Positions 51,989 to 64,000 of a stretch of DNA of 64,000 nt are shown one piece after another. The stretch comes from Xylocopa sonorina. Taxonomy: Eukaryota > Arthropoda > Insecta > Hymenoptera > Apidae. The stretch is taken from NCBI RefSeq assembly GCF_050948175.1, contig NW_027490091.1, forward strand, positions 6,634,001 to 6,698,000, in the 5' to 3' direction. The notes under the pieces were generated by a model, which saw nothing but the letters and a program-made list of their open reading frames with translations, searched no databases and had not been told where the DNA came from. A program made the position numbers and the translations under genes. How positions within the stretch are numbered: the first letter of the stretch is position 1; each line of letters opens with the position of its first letter.

Positions 51989-54900
51989 TGCAGATGTCTA
52001 CGTATCGAAGAAATAGAATTCTAAAGCTTCTTAAATCGCTATATCGCGTCTCATTTCTATGTTTCATGATAAGATATAATATTCATTGTGCAGTGTTAAG
52101 AATACCTCGTATTCACTTCAAAAGAATGTAAATGCGACACATCCTTGCTTGGAAAAAGCGTTTGCAGATGTCTACGTATCGAAGCAATAGTTTTCTAATG
52201 CTTCTTAAATCGCCATATCGCATCCCATTTCTATGTTTCAAAATAAGATATAGTATTCATTGTGCAGTGTTATGTATATCTCGTCTACACTTCAAATGAA
52301 TGTAAATGCGACACTTCCTTGCAAGGAAATAGCGTTTGCAGATGTCTGCGTATCGAAGCAATAGAGTTCTAATGATTCTTAAATCGTCATATCGCATCTC
52401 ATTTCTATGTTTCATGATAAGATATAATATTCATTGCGAAGTGTCATGTATACCTCGTATTCCTTTCAAAAGAATGTAGATGCGCCACTTCCTTGCTAGG
52501 AAGTAGCGTCTGCAGATGTCTACGTATCGAAGCAATAGAATTCTAATGCCTCTTAATTCGCCATATCGCATCTCATTTCTATGTTTCATGATAAGATATA
52601 ATATTCATTACGAAGTGCGATGTATACCTCGTATACACTTCAATTGAAGGTTCATGCGACAATTCCTTCCTAGGAAATAGCGTTTGCAGATGTCTACGTA
52701 TCGAAGCAATAGATTTCTAAAGCTTGCTAATTCGGGATATCGCATCTCATATATATGTTTCATGATAAGATATAATATTCATTGTGCAGTGTTATGTATA
52801 CCTCGTATTCACCTCAAAAGAATGTAATTGCGACACTTCCTTGCTAGGAGGTAGCGTTTGCAGATGTCTACGTATCGAAGCAATAGAATTCTAATGCTTC
52901 TTAAATCGCCATATCGCATCTCATTTCTATGTTTCCTGATAAGATATAATATTCATTGCGAAGTGCCATGTATACCTCGCATACACTTCAATTGAATGTA
53001 CATGCGACACTTCCTTGCTAGGAAATAGCGTTTGCAGATGTCTACGTATCGAAGCAATAGACATCCAATGTTTCATAAATCGTCATATCGCATCTCATTT
53101 CTATGTTTCATGATAAGATATAATATTCTTTGTGCAGTGTTATGTATACCTCGTATTCACCTCAAAAGAATGTAAATGCGACACTTCCTTCCTACGAAAT
53201 AGCGTTTGCAGATGTCTACGTATCGAAGCAATAGAGTTCTAATGCTTCTTAAATCGCCATGTTACATCACTTTTCTATGTTTCACGATAAGATATAATAT
53301 TCATTGTGGAGTGTTATGTATACCTCGTATTCACTTCAAAAGAATGTAAATGCGACACTTCCTTGCTAGGAAATAGCGTTTGCAGATGTCTACGTATCGA
53401 AGCAATAGTGTTCTAATGTTTCTTAAATCGCCATATCGCATCTCATATCTATGTTTCATAATAAGATATAATATTCATTGTGCAGTGTTATGTATATCTC
53501 GTCTATACTTCAAACGGATGTAAATGCGACACTTCCTTGCTAGGAAATAGCGTTTGCAGATGTCTACGTATCGTGGCATTAGATTTCTAATGCTTTCAAA
53601 ACGCGATATCATTACTCATTACTATGTTTCATGATAATATATAATATTCATTGTGGTGTGTTATGTATACCTCGTATTCACTTCAAAAGAATGTAAATGC
53701 GACACTTCCTTGGTAGGTAGTAGCGTTTGCAGATGTCTACGTATCGAAGCAATAGAGTTCTAATGCTTCTTAAATCGTCATATCGCATTACATATCTACG
53801 TTTCATGATATGATATAATATTCATTGCGATGTGTCATGTATACCTCGTATTCCTTTCAAAAGAATGTAACTGCGACACCTCCTTGCTGGGAAATAGCGT
53901 TTGCAGTTGTCTACGTATCGAAGCAATTGTGTTTTAATGATTCTTAAATCGCGATATCGCATCTCATTTCTATGTTTCATGATATGATATAATATTCATT
54001 GTGCAGTGTTATCTATACCTCGTATTCACTTAAAAAGAATGTAAATGCGACACTTCCTTGGTAGGTAGTAGCGTTTGCAGATGTCTACGTATCGAAGCAA
54101 TAGAGTTCTAATGCTTCTTAAATCGTCATATCGCATCTCATATGTGCGTTCCTTGATAAGATATAATATTCATTGCGAAGTGTCAAGTATACCTCGTATG
54201 CCTTTCAAGAGAATATAAATGCGACACTTCCTTGCTAGGAAATAGCGTTTGCAGATGTCCACGTATCGAAGAAATAGAGTTCTAAAGCTTCTTAAATCGC
54301 TATATCGCGTCTCATTTCTATGTTTCATGATAAGATATAATATTCATTGTGCAGTGTTAAGAATACCTCGTATTCACTTCAAAAGAATGTAAATGCGACA
54401 CATCCTTGCTTGGAAAAAGCGTTTGCAGATGTCTACGTATCGAAGCAATAGTTTTCTAATGCTTCTTAAATCGCCATATCGCATCCCATTTCTATGTTTC
54501 ATGATAAGATATAATATTCATTGTGCAGTGTTATGTATATCTCGTCTACACTTCAAATGAATGTAAATGCGACACTTCCTTGCAAGGAAATAGCGTTTGC
54601 AGATGTCTGCGTATCGAAGCAATAGAGTTCTAATGATTCTTAAATCGTCATATCGCATCTCATTTCTATGTTTCATGATAAGATATAATATTCATTGCGA
54701 AGTGTCATGTATACCTCGTATTCCTTTCAAAAGAATGTAGATGCGCCACTTCCTTCCTAGGAAGTAGCGTCTGCAGATGTCTACGTATCGAAGCAATAGA
54801 ATTCTAATGCCTCTTAATTCGCCATATCGCATCACATTTCTATGTTTCCTGATAAGATATAATATTCATTGCGAAGTGCCATGTATACCTCGCATACACT

Positions 54901-55457
54901 TCAATTGAATGTACATGCGACACTTCCTTGCTAGGAAATACCGTTTGCAGATGTCTACGTATCGAAGCAATAGTGTTCTAATGCTTCTTAAATCGCCATA
55001 TTACATCACATTTCTATGTTTCATGTTAAGATATAATATTCATTGTGGAGTGTTATGTATACCTCGTATTCACTTCAAATGGATGTAAATGCGACACTTC
55101 CTTGCTAGGAAATAGCGTTTGCAGATGTCTACGTATCGTGGCATTAGATTTCTAATGCTTTCAAAACGCGATATCATTACTCATTACTATGTTTCATGAT
55201 AATATATAATATTCATTGTGGTGTGCTATGTATACCTCGTATTCACTTCAGAAGAATGTAAATGCGACTCTTCCTTGCAAGGAAATAGCGTTTGCAGTGT
55301 CTGCGTATCGTGGCATTAGAGTTCTAATGCTTCTCAGAACGCGATATCGCATCTCATTCCCATGTTTCATGATAAGATATAATATTCATTGTGCAGTGTT
55401 ATGTATACCTCGTATTCACTTAAAAAGAATGTAAATGCGACACTTCCTTGGTAGGTA
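50254..55457 (+). repeat. Nested HOR series with starts at 50,254, 51,992 and 54,253
   Basis: Each copy opens with the TATATCGCGTCTC monomer. It continues through CATCC(C)ATTTC, TGTAGATGCGCCAC, TAATGCCTC, ATTGAAGGTTCATGCG, AAGCTTGCTAATTCGGG and, in the longer ones, GCTTTCAAAACGCGATATC. Offsets are 1,738 (10 monomers) and 2,261 (13 monomers). The third copy skips from TAATGCCTC directly to the CATTGCGAAGTGCCATG monomer, an internal deletion. Confidence 0.85.
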
Positions 55458-58400
55458 GTAGCGTTTGCAGATGTCTACGTATCGAAGCAATACAGTTCTA
55501 ATGCTTCTTAAATCGTCATATCGCATCTCATATCTACGTTTCATGATATGATATAATATTCATTGCGATGTGACCTGTATACCTCGTATTCCTTTCAAAA
55601 GAATGTAACTGCGACACTTCCTTGCTGGGAAATTGCGTTTGCAGATGTTTACGTATCGTAGCAATAGTGATAATGCTTCTTAAATCGTCATATCGCATCT
55701 CATTTCTATGTTTTATGATAAGATATAATATTACTTGCGAAGTGGCATGTATACCTCGTATTCCTTTCGAAAGAATGTAAATGCGACACTTCCTTGCTAG
55801 GATATAGCGTTTGCAGATGTCTCCGTATAGAAGCAATAGAGATATAATGCTTCTCAAAACGCGATATCGCTACTCATTACTATGTTTCATGATAATATAT
55901 AATATTCACTGTGGAGTGTGATGTATACCTCGTATTCACTTCAAAGAAATGTGAATGCGACACTTCCTTGCTAGGAAATAGCGTTTGCAGATGTCTACGT
56001 ATCGAAGCAATAGATTTCTAAAGCTTGCTAATTCGCGATATCGCATCGCATTTCTATGTTTCATGATTAGATATAATATTCATTGTGCAGTGTTATGTAT
56101 ATCTCGTTTATACTTCAAATGAATGTAAATGCGACATTTCCTTGCTAGGAAATAGCGTTTGCAGATGTCTACGTATCGCAGCATTAGTGCTCTAATGCTT
56201 CTTAAAACGCGATATCGCTTCTCATTTCTATGTTTCCTTATAATATATAATATTCATTGCGAAGTGTCATGTATACCTCGCATACACTTAAAATGAATTA
56301 AGTACGACATTTCCTTGCCAGGAAATAGCGTTTGCAGATTTCTATGTATCGTAGCAATAGAGTTCTAACGCTTCAAATATTGCGAAATCGCATAACATTC
56401 CTATGTTTCATGATACGATATTATATCCATTGTGGAGTGTTATGTATACCTCGTATTCACTTCAAATGAACGTATTTGCGACACTTCCTTTATAGGAAAT
56501 GGCGTTTCCAGATGTCTACGTATCGAAGCAAAAGAGTTCTAACACTTCTTAAAACGCGATATCGCATCTAATTTCTATGTATCGTGATAAGATGCAATAT
56601 TCATTGCGTAGTGGCTTGTACACCTCGTCTACACTTCAAATGAATGTAAATGCGACACTTCCTAGCTAGGAAATAGCGTTTGCAGATGTCTACGTATCGA
56701 AGCAATGGAGTTCTAATGCTTCTTATTTAGTCATACCAATTCTCATATCTACGTTCGTTGATAAGATATAATATTCATTGGGAAGTGTCATGTATACCTC
56801 GCATACACTTTAATTGAATGTACATGCGACACTTCCTTGCAAGGAAATAGCGTTTGCAGATGTCTACGTAACGAAGCAATAGAGTTCTAAAGCTTGCTAA
56901 TTCGCGATATCGCATCTCATATCTATGTTTCATGATAATATATAATATTCATTGCGCTAGTTTCATGTATACCTCGCATACAATTCAAACGAATGTGAAT
57001 GCGACAGTTCCTTGCTGGGAAATAGTGTTTGCAGAAGTCTACGTATCGAAGCAACAGCGTTCTAATGCTTCTTAAATCGTCATATCGCATCTCATTTCTA
57101 TGTTTCATGATAAGATATAATATTCAGAGTGCAGTGTTATGTATACCTCGTATTCACTTCAAAAGAATGTAAATGCGACACTTCCTTGTTAGGAAGTAGC
57201 GTTTGCAGATGTCTACGTATCGAAGCAATAGAGTTCTAATGCTTCTTAAATCGCCATATTACATCACATTTCTATGTTTCATGATAAGATATAATATTCA
57301 TTGCGAAGTGTCATGTACACCTCGTACTCCTTTCAAAAGAATGTAAATGCGACACTTCCTTGCTAGGAAGTAGCGTTTGCAGATGTCTACGTATCGAAGC
57401 AATAGAGTTCTAATGCTTCATAAATCGCGATATCGCATCTCATTTCTATGTTCCATGATAAGATATAATATTCATTGCGAAGTGTCACGTATACCTCGCA
57501 TTCCTTTCAAAAGAATGTAAATGCGACACTTCCTTGCTAGGAAGTAGCGTTTGCAGATGTCTACGTATCGAAGCAATAGTGTTCTAATGCTTCTTAAATC
57601 GCGATATCGCATCTCATTTCTATGTTTCATGATAAGATATAATATTCACAGTGCAGTGTTATGTATACCTCGTATTCACTTCAAGAGTATGCAAACGCGA
57701 CACTTCCATGCTAGGAAATAGCGTTTGCAGATGTCTACGTATCGAAGCAATAGAGTTCTAATGCTTCTTAAATCGCGATATCGTACCTCATTTCTATGTT
57801 TCATGATAAGATATAATATTCATTGTGTAGTGTTATGTTTATCTCATCTATACTTCAAATGAATGTAAATGCGACACTTCCTTGTTAGGAAATAGCGTTT
57901 GCAGATGTCTGCGTATCGTGGCATTAGAGTTCTAATGCTTCTCAAAACGCGATATCGCATCTCATTTCTATGTTTCATGATAAGATATAATATTCATTGT
58001 GTAGAGTTATGTATATCTCGTCTATACTTCAAATGGATGTAAATACGACACTTCCTTGCTATGAAGTAGCGTTTGCAGATGTCTACGTATCGTGGCATTA
58101 GAATTTAATGCTTCTCAAAACGCGATATCGCTACTCATTATTACGTTTCATGATAATATATAATATTCATTGTGGAGTGTTATGTATACCTCGTATTCAC
58201 TTCAAAAGAATGCAAATGCGACACTTCCTTGCTAGGAAATAGCGTTTGCAGATGTCTACGTATCGAAGCAATAGAGTTCTAAATCTTTCTAATTCGCGAT
58301 ATCGCATCTCATTTCTATGTTTCATGATAAGATATAATATTCATTGTGGAGTGTTATGTATACCTCGTATTCGTTTCAAAAGAATGTAAATGCGACACTT

Positions 58401-58945
58401 CCTTGCTAGGAAGTAGCGTGTGCAGATGTCTACGTATCGAAGCAAGAGTGTTCTAATGCTTCTTAAATCGTCATATCGCATCTCATTCCTATGTTTCATG
58501 ATAATATATAATATTCATTGCGAAGTGTCATGTATACCTCGCATGCACTTAAAATGAATGTAAATGCGACACTTCCTTGCAAGGAAATAGCGTTAGCAGA
58601 TGTCTACGTATCGAAGCAATAGTGTTCTAATGCTTCTCAAATCGCCATATTACATCACATTTCTATGTTTCATGATAAGATATAATATTCATTGTGGAGT
58701 GTTATGTATACCTCATATTCACTTCAAAAGAATGTAAATGCGACTCTTCCTAGCTAGGAAATAGCGTTTGCAGATGTCTACGTATCGAAGCAATAGTTTT
58801 CTAAAGCTTCTTAAATCATCATATCACATCTCATATCCACGTTTCACGATAAGATATAGTATTCACTGCGAAATGTCATGTATACCTCGTATTCCTTTCA
58901 AAACAATGTAAATGCGACACTTCCTTGCTAGGAAATAGCGTTTGC

Positions 58946-61900
58946 AGATGTCTACGTATCGTGGCATTAGAGTTTAATGCTTCTCAAAACGCGATATCAC
59001 TTCTCATTACTATGTTTCGTGATAATATATAATATTCATTGTGGAGTGTTATGTATACCTCGTATTCACTTCAAAAGAATATAAATGCCACACTTCCTTG
59101 CTAGGAAATACCGTTTGCAGATGTCTACGTATCGAAGCAGTAGTGTTCTAATGCTTCTTAAATCGCGATATCGCATCTCATTTCTATGTTTCATGACAAT
59201 ATATAATATTCATTGCGAAGTGTCATGTATACCTCGTATTCACTTCAAAAGAATGTAAACGCGACACTTCCTTGCTAGGAAATAGCGTTTGCAGATGTCT
59301 ACGTATCGAAGCAATAGAGTTCTAAATCTTTCTAATTCGCGATATCGCATCTCATTTCTATGTTTCATGATAAGATATAATATTCATTGTGGAGTGTTAT
59401 GTATACCTCGTATTCGTTTCAAAAGAATGTAAATGCGACACTTCCTTGCTAGGAAATAGCGTTTGCAGATGTCTACGTATCGTGGCATTAGAGTTTAATG
59501 CTTCTCAAAACGCGATATCACTTCTCATTACTATGTTTCGTGATAATATATAATATTCATTGTGGAGTGTTATGTATACCTCGTATTCACTTCAAAAGAA
59601 TATAAATGCCACACTTCCTTGCTAGGAAATAGCGTTTGCAGATGTCTACGTATCGAAGCAATAGTTTTCTAATGCCTCTTAAATCGTCATATCGCATCTC
59701 ATATCTACGTTTCACGATAAGGTATAGTATTCACTGCGAAGTGTCATGTATGCCTCGTATTCCTTTCAAAAGAATGTAAATGCGACACTTCCTTGCTAGG
59801 ATGTAGCGATTGCAGATGTATACGTATCGAAGCAATAGGGATCTAATGCTTCTTAAATCGCCTTATCGCTTCTCATTTCTACGTTTCACGATAATATATA
59901 ATATTCACTGCGAAGTGTCATGTACACCTCGTACTCCTTTCAAAAGAATGTACATGCGACGCTTCCTTGCTAGGAAGTAGCGTTTGCAGATGTCTACGTA
60001 TCGAAGCAATAGAGTTCTAATGCTTCTTAAATAGCCATATCGCATCTCATTTCTATGATTCATGATAAGATATAATATTCATTGTGCAGTGTTATGTATA
60101 TTCCGTCTATACTTCAAATGGATGTAAATGCGACACTTCCTTGCTAGGAAATAGCGTTTGCAGATGTCTACGTATCGTGGCATTAGAGTTCTAATGCTTC
60201 TCAAGACGCGATATCGCTACTCATTACTTTGTTTCATGATAATATATAATATTCATTGTGGAGTGTTATGTATACCTCGTATTCGTTTCAAGAGAATGTA
60301 AATTCGACACTTCCTTGCTAGGAAGTAGCGTTTGCAAATGTCTACGTATCGAAGCAATAGTGTTCTAATTTTTCTTAAATCGCGGTATCGCATCCCATTT
60401 CTATGTTTCATGATAAGATATAATATTCATTGTGCAGTGCTATGTATACCTCGTATTCACTTCAAAAGTATGTAAATGCGACACTTCCTTGCTAGGAAGT
60501 TGCGTTTGCAGATGTCTACGTATCGAAGCAAGAGTGTTCTAATACTTCTTAAATCGTCATATCGCATCTCATTCCTATGTTTCATGATAATATACAATAT
60601 TCATTGTGGAGTGTTATGTATATCTCGTTTTCGTTTCAAAAGAATGTAAATGCGACACTTCCTTGCTAGGAAGTAGCGTTTGCAGATGTCTACGTATCGA
60701 AGCAGTAGTGTTCTAATGCTTCTTAAATCGCGATATCGCATCTCATTTCTATGTTTCATGACAATATATAATATTCATTGCGAAGTGTCATGTATACCTC
60801 GTATTCACTTCAAAAGAATGTAAACGCGACACTTCCATGCTAGGAAATGGCGTTTGCAGATGTCTACGTATCGAAGCAATAGAGTTCTAATGCTTCTTAA
60901 ATCGCGAAATCGCATCTCATTTCTATGTTTCATGATAAGATATAATATTCATTGTGCAGAGTTATGTATATCTCGTCTATACTTCAAATGGATGTAAATT
61001 CGACACTTCCTTGCTAGGAAGTAGCGTTTGCAGATGTCTACGTATCGTGGCATTAGAGTTTAATGCTTCTGAAAACGCGATATCGCTTCTCATTACTATG
61101 TTTCATGATAATATATAATATTCATTGTGCAGAGTTATGTATATCTCGTCTATACTTCAAATGGATGTAAATGCGACACTTCCTTGCTAGGAAGTAGCGT
61201 TTGCAGATGTCTACGTATCGTGGCATTAGAGTTTAATGCTTCTCAAAACCCGAAATCGCTACTCATTACTATGTTTCATGATAATATATAATATTCATTG
61301 CGGAGTGTTATGTATACCTCGCATACACTACAAATGAATGTGAATGCGACAGTTCCTTGCTAGGAAATAGCGTTTGCAGATGTCTACGTATCGTGGCATT
61401 AGAGTTTAATGCTTCTCAAAACGCGATATCACTTCTCATTACTATGTTTCGTGATAATATATAATATTCATTGTGGAGTGTTATGTATACCTCGTATTCA
61501 CTTCAGAAGAATATAAATGCCACACTTCCTTGCTAGGAAATACCGTTTGCAGATGTCTACGTATCGAAGCAGTAGTGTTCTAATGCTTCTTAAATCGCGA
61601 TATCGCATCTCATTTCTATGTTTCATGACAATATATAATATTCATTGCGAAGTGTCATGTATACCTCGTATTCACTTCAAAAGAATGTAAACGCGACACT
61701 TCCTTGCTAGGAAATAGCGTTTGCAGATGTCTACGTATCGAAGCAATAGAGTTCTAAATCTTTCTAATTCGCGATATCGCATCTCATTTCTATGTTTCAT
61801 GATAAGATATAATATTCATTGTGGAGTGTTATGTATACCTCGTATTCGTTTCAAAAGAATGTAAATGCGACACTTCCTTGCTAGGAAATAGCGTTTGCAG

Positions 61901-62791
61901 ATGTCTACGTATCGTGGCATTAGAGTTTAATGCTTCTCAAATCGCGATATCACTTCTCATTACTATGTTTCGTGATAATATATAATATTCATTGTGGAGT
62001 GTTATGTATACCTCGTATTCACTTCAAAAGAATATAAATGCCACACTTCCTTGCTAGGAAATAGCGTTTGCAGATGTCTACGTATCGTGGCATTAGAGTT
62101 CTAATGCTTCTCAAAACGCGATATCGCTACTCATTACTTTGTTTCATGATAATATATAATATTCATTGTGGAGTGTTATGTATACCTCGTATTCGTTTCA
62201 AGAGAATGTAAATTCGACACTTCCTTGCTAGGAAGTAGCGTTTGCAAATGTCTACGTATCGAAGCAATAGTGTTCTAATTTTTCTTAAATCGCGGTATCG
62301 CAACCCATTTCTGTGTTTCATGATAAGATATAATCTTCATTGTGCAGTGCTATGTATACCTCGTATTCACTTCAAAAGTATGTAAATGCGACACTTCCTT
62401 GCTAGGAAGTTGCGTTTGCAGATGTCTACGTATCGAAGCAAGAGTGTTCTAATGCTTCTTAAATCGTCATATCGCATCTCATTCCTATGCTTCATGATAA
62501 TATATAATATTTATTGTGGAGTGTTATGTATATCTCGTATTCGTTTCAAAAGAATGTAAATGCGACACTTCCTTGCTAGGAAGTAGCGTTTGCAGATGTC
62601 TACGTATCGAAGCAGTAGTGTTCTAATGCTTCTTAAATCGCGATATCGCATCTCATTTCTATGTTTCATGACAGTATATAATATTCATTGCGAAGTGTCA
62701 TGTATACATCGTATTCACTTCAAAAGAATGTAAACGCGACACTTCCATGCTAGGAAATGGCGTTTGCAGATGTCTACGTATCGAAGCAATA
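58946..62791 (+). repeat. Interleaved higher-order repeats near the right end (1,910 and 2,432 bp offsets)
   Basis: Four monomers at 58,946-59,640 recur at 61,378-62,071 (offset 2,432). Four at 60,162-60,880 recur at 62,072-62,791 (offset 1,910). Markers are GAGTTTAATGC with ATCACTTCTCATTAC, AAATCTTTCTAATTCGCG, AGAGAATGTAAATTCGAC and TCTAATTTTTCTTAAATCG. Each GAGTTTAATGC monomer lacks one base, which explains offsets slightly below multiples of 174. Confidence 0.85.
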
Positions 62792-63648
62792 GTTTTCTAA
62801 TGCTTCTTAAATCGTCATATCGCATCTCATATCTACGTTTCACGATAAGATATAGTATTCACTGCGAAGTGTCATGTATACCTCGTATTCCTTTCAAAAG
62901 AATGTAAATGCGACACTTCCTTGCTAGGATGTAGCGATTGCAGATGTATACGTATCGAAGCAATAGGGATCTAATGCTTCTTAAATCGCCATATCGCTTC
63001 TCATTTCTACGTTTCATGATAATATATAATATTCACTGCGAAGTGTCATGTATACCTCGCATACAAGTCAAGTGAACGTAAATGCGACACTTCCCTCCTA
63101 GGAAGTAGCGTTTGCAGATGTCTACGTATCGATGCAATAGAGATCTAATGCTTCTTAGATCGCGATATAGCATCTCATTTCTATGTTTCATGATAATATA
63201 TAATACTCATTGTGAAGTGTTATGTATACCTCGTATTCACTACAAAAGAATGTAAATGTGACACCTCCTTGCTAGGAAATAGCGTTTGCAGATGTCTACG
63301 TATCGATCCAATAGACTTCTAATGCTTCTTAAATCGCCATATCGCATCTCATTTCTGTGTTTCATGACAAGATATAGTATTAATTGTGCGGTGTTATGTA
63401 TATCTCGTCAATACTTCAATGGAACGTAAATGCGACACTTCCTTGCTAGGATATAGTGTTTGCAGATGTCTACGATTCGTGGCATTAGAGTTCTAATGCT
63501 TCATAAGTCGCCATATCGCATCTCATTTCTATGTTTCATGATAAGATATAATATTCATTGCGAAGTGTTATGTATACCTCGTATTCACTTCAGAAGAATG
63601 TAAATGCGACACTTCCTTGCTAGGAAGTAGCGTTTGCAGATGTCTACG

Positions 63649-64000
63649 TATCGAACCAATAGATTTCTAATGCTTCTTAAATCGCCACATCGCATCTCAT
63701 TTCTATGTTTCATGATAAGATATAATATTCATTGTGCAGTGTCAGTTATATCTCGTCTATACTTCAAATGAATGTAAATGCGACACTTCCTTCCTGGGAA
63801 ATGTCGTTTGCAGATGTTTACGTATCGTGGCATTAGAGGTCTAATGCTTCTCAAAACGCGAAATCGCTACTCATTACTATGTTTCATGATAATATATAAT
63901 ATTCATTGCGGAGTGCTATGTATACCTCGCATACACTACAAATGAATGTGAATGCGACAGTTCCTTGCTAGGAAATAGCGTTTGCAGATGTCTACGTATT
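63649..64000 (+). repeat. Further copy of the CTTCCTGGGAAATG signature cassette, cut by the window end
   Basis: CGAACCAATAG, ATCGCCACATCGC, CTTCCTTCCTGGGAAATG, GTGGCATTAGAGGTC and GCGAAATCGCTACTC recur in the order seen at 33,449, 35,537 and 38,669. Confidence 0.8.

Larger units (their letters stand above)
24223..64000 (+). repeat. 174-bp satellite array, block C (about 229 monomers)
   Basis: Continuous plus-strand head-to-tail monomers run to the window end with no insertion of foreign DNA. Early monomers (24.2-26.8 kb) are individually variable; further in, the array is built from copied multi-monomer blocks, described separately. The GATATC palindrome core is kept in many monomers and replaced by GTCATATC or GCCATATC in others. 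Nothing resembling a gene was found. Confidence 0.98.

Noticed and set aside
13166..57108. Many 60-107 codon open frames inside the satellite on both strands
   Set aside because: 174 is a multiple of three, so the same frame recurs in each monomer and opens whenever a stop is mutated. Translations are the same low-information peptide repeated, and copies move with the HORs.
1..64000. CENP-B box in the monomer
   Set aside because: No segment fits TTCGnnnnAnnCGGG on either strand in the consensus; occasional CTTCGTTGCTAGG variants lack the CGGG half.
1..64000. CRISPR array or bacterial tandem system
   Set aside because: Repeats are contiguous 174-bp units without unique spacers, and LTR and splice-like features show a eukaryotic genome.
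1..64000. ATATAATATT as a promoter in each monomer
   Set aside because: A TATA-like string in AT-rich DNA without other promoter elements; transcription cannot be inferred.

Overview
The window is eukaryotic and almost entirely satellite DNA. A 174-bp monomer (about 36% GC in a consensus built by eye) repeats head-to-tail roughly 340 times and runs off both ends of the window. There are no operons, ribosome-binding sites, bacterial-type genes, rRNA, tRNA or CRISPR. A nucleosome-sized unit, multi-monomer higher-order repeats (HORs), embedded LTR-retrotransposon debris and degraded array edges suggest pericentromeric or centromeric heterochromatin. The host is probably an insect, possibly a hymenopteran; this is only an impression from base composition and the LTR and primer-binding-site style.

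Layout: (1) 1-16,966, satellite on the + strand, interrupted at 4,885-5,424 by a 540-bp TG...CA insertion with a 4-bp target duplication (solo LTR). Monomers become shorter and more diverged from about 15.3 kb to the edge. (2) 16,967-21,339, a 4.4-kb non-satellite island. It holds an LTR plus primer-binding site (PBS) at 16,967-17,574, AT-rich DNA, a transposon-like terminus near 19.1 kb, a small spliced-looking coding fragment at 19,290-19,915, a second LTR/PBS fragment at about 20,030-20,274, and low-complexity DNA with one short coding remnant. (3) 21,340-24,218, satellite on the - strand, very diverged next to the island and near consensus further away. (4) 24,219-24,222, an abrupt orientation switch at a 4-bp microhomology. 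(5) 24,223-64,000, satellite on the + strand made of nested HORs of 2, 4, 6 and 10-14 monomers. These include a nearly perfect 13-mer tandem duplication (26,840-31,361) and a 2.8-kb block repeated 9,498 bp away (39,713 and 49,211).

The island is flanked on both sides by the same degraded monomer variant in opposite orientation, so it looks like an old core from which younger arrays expanded. The only candidate gene is the fragment at 19.3-19.9 kb. Its residue pattern resembles the coiled-coil region of RNF212/Vilya-type meiotic RING proteins, but no intact RING is visible, so the assignment is tentative. Short open frames inside the satellite are by-products of a 174-nt (58-codon) period and are not genes.
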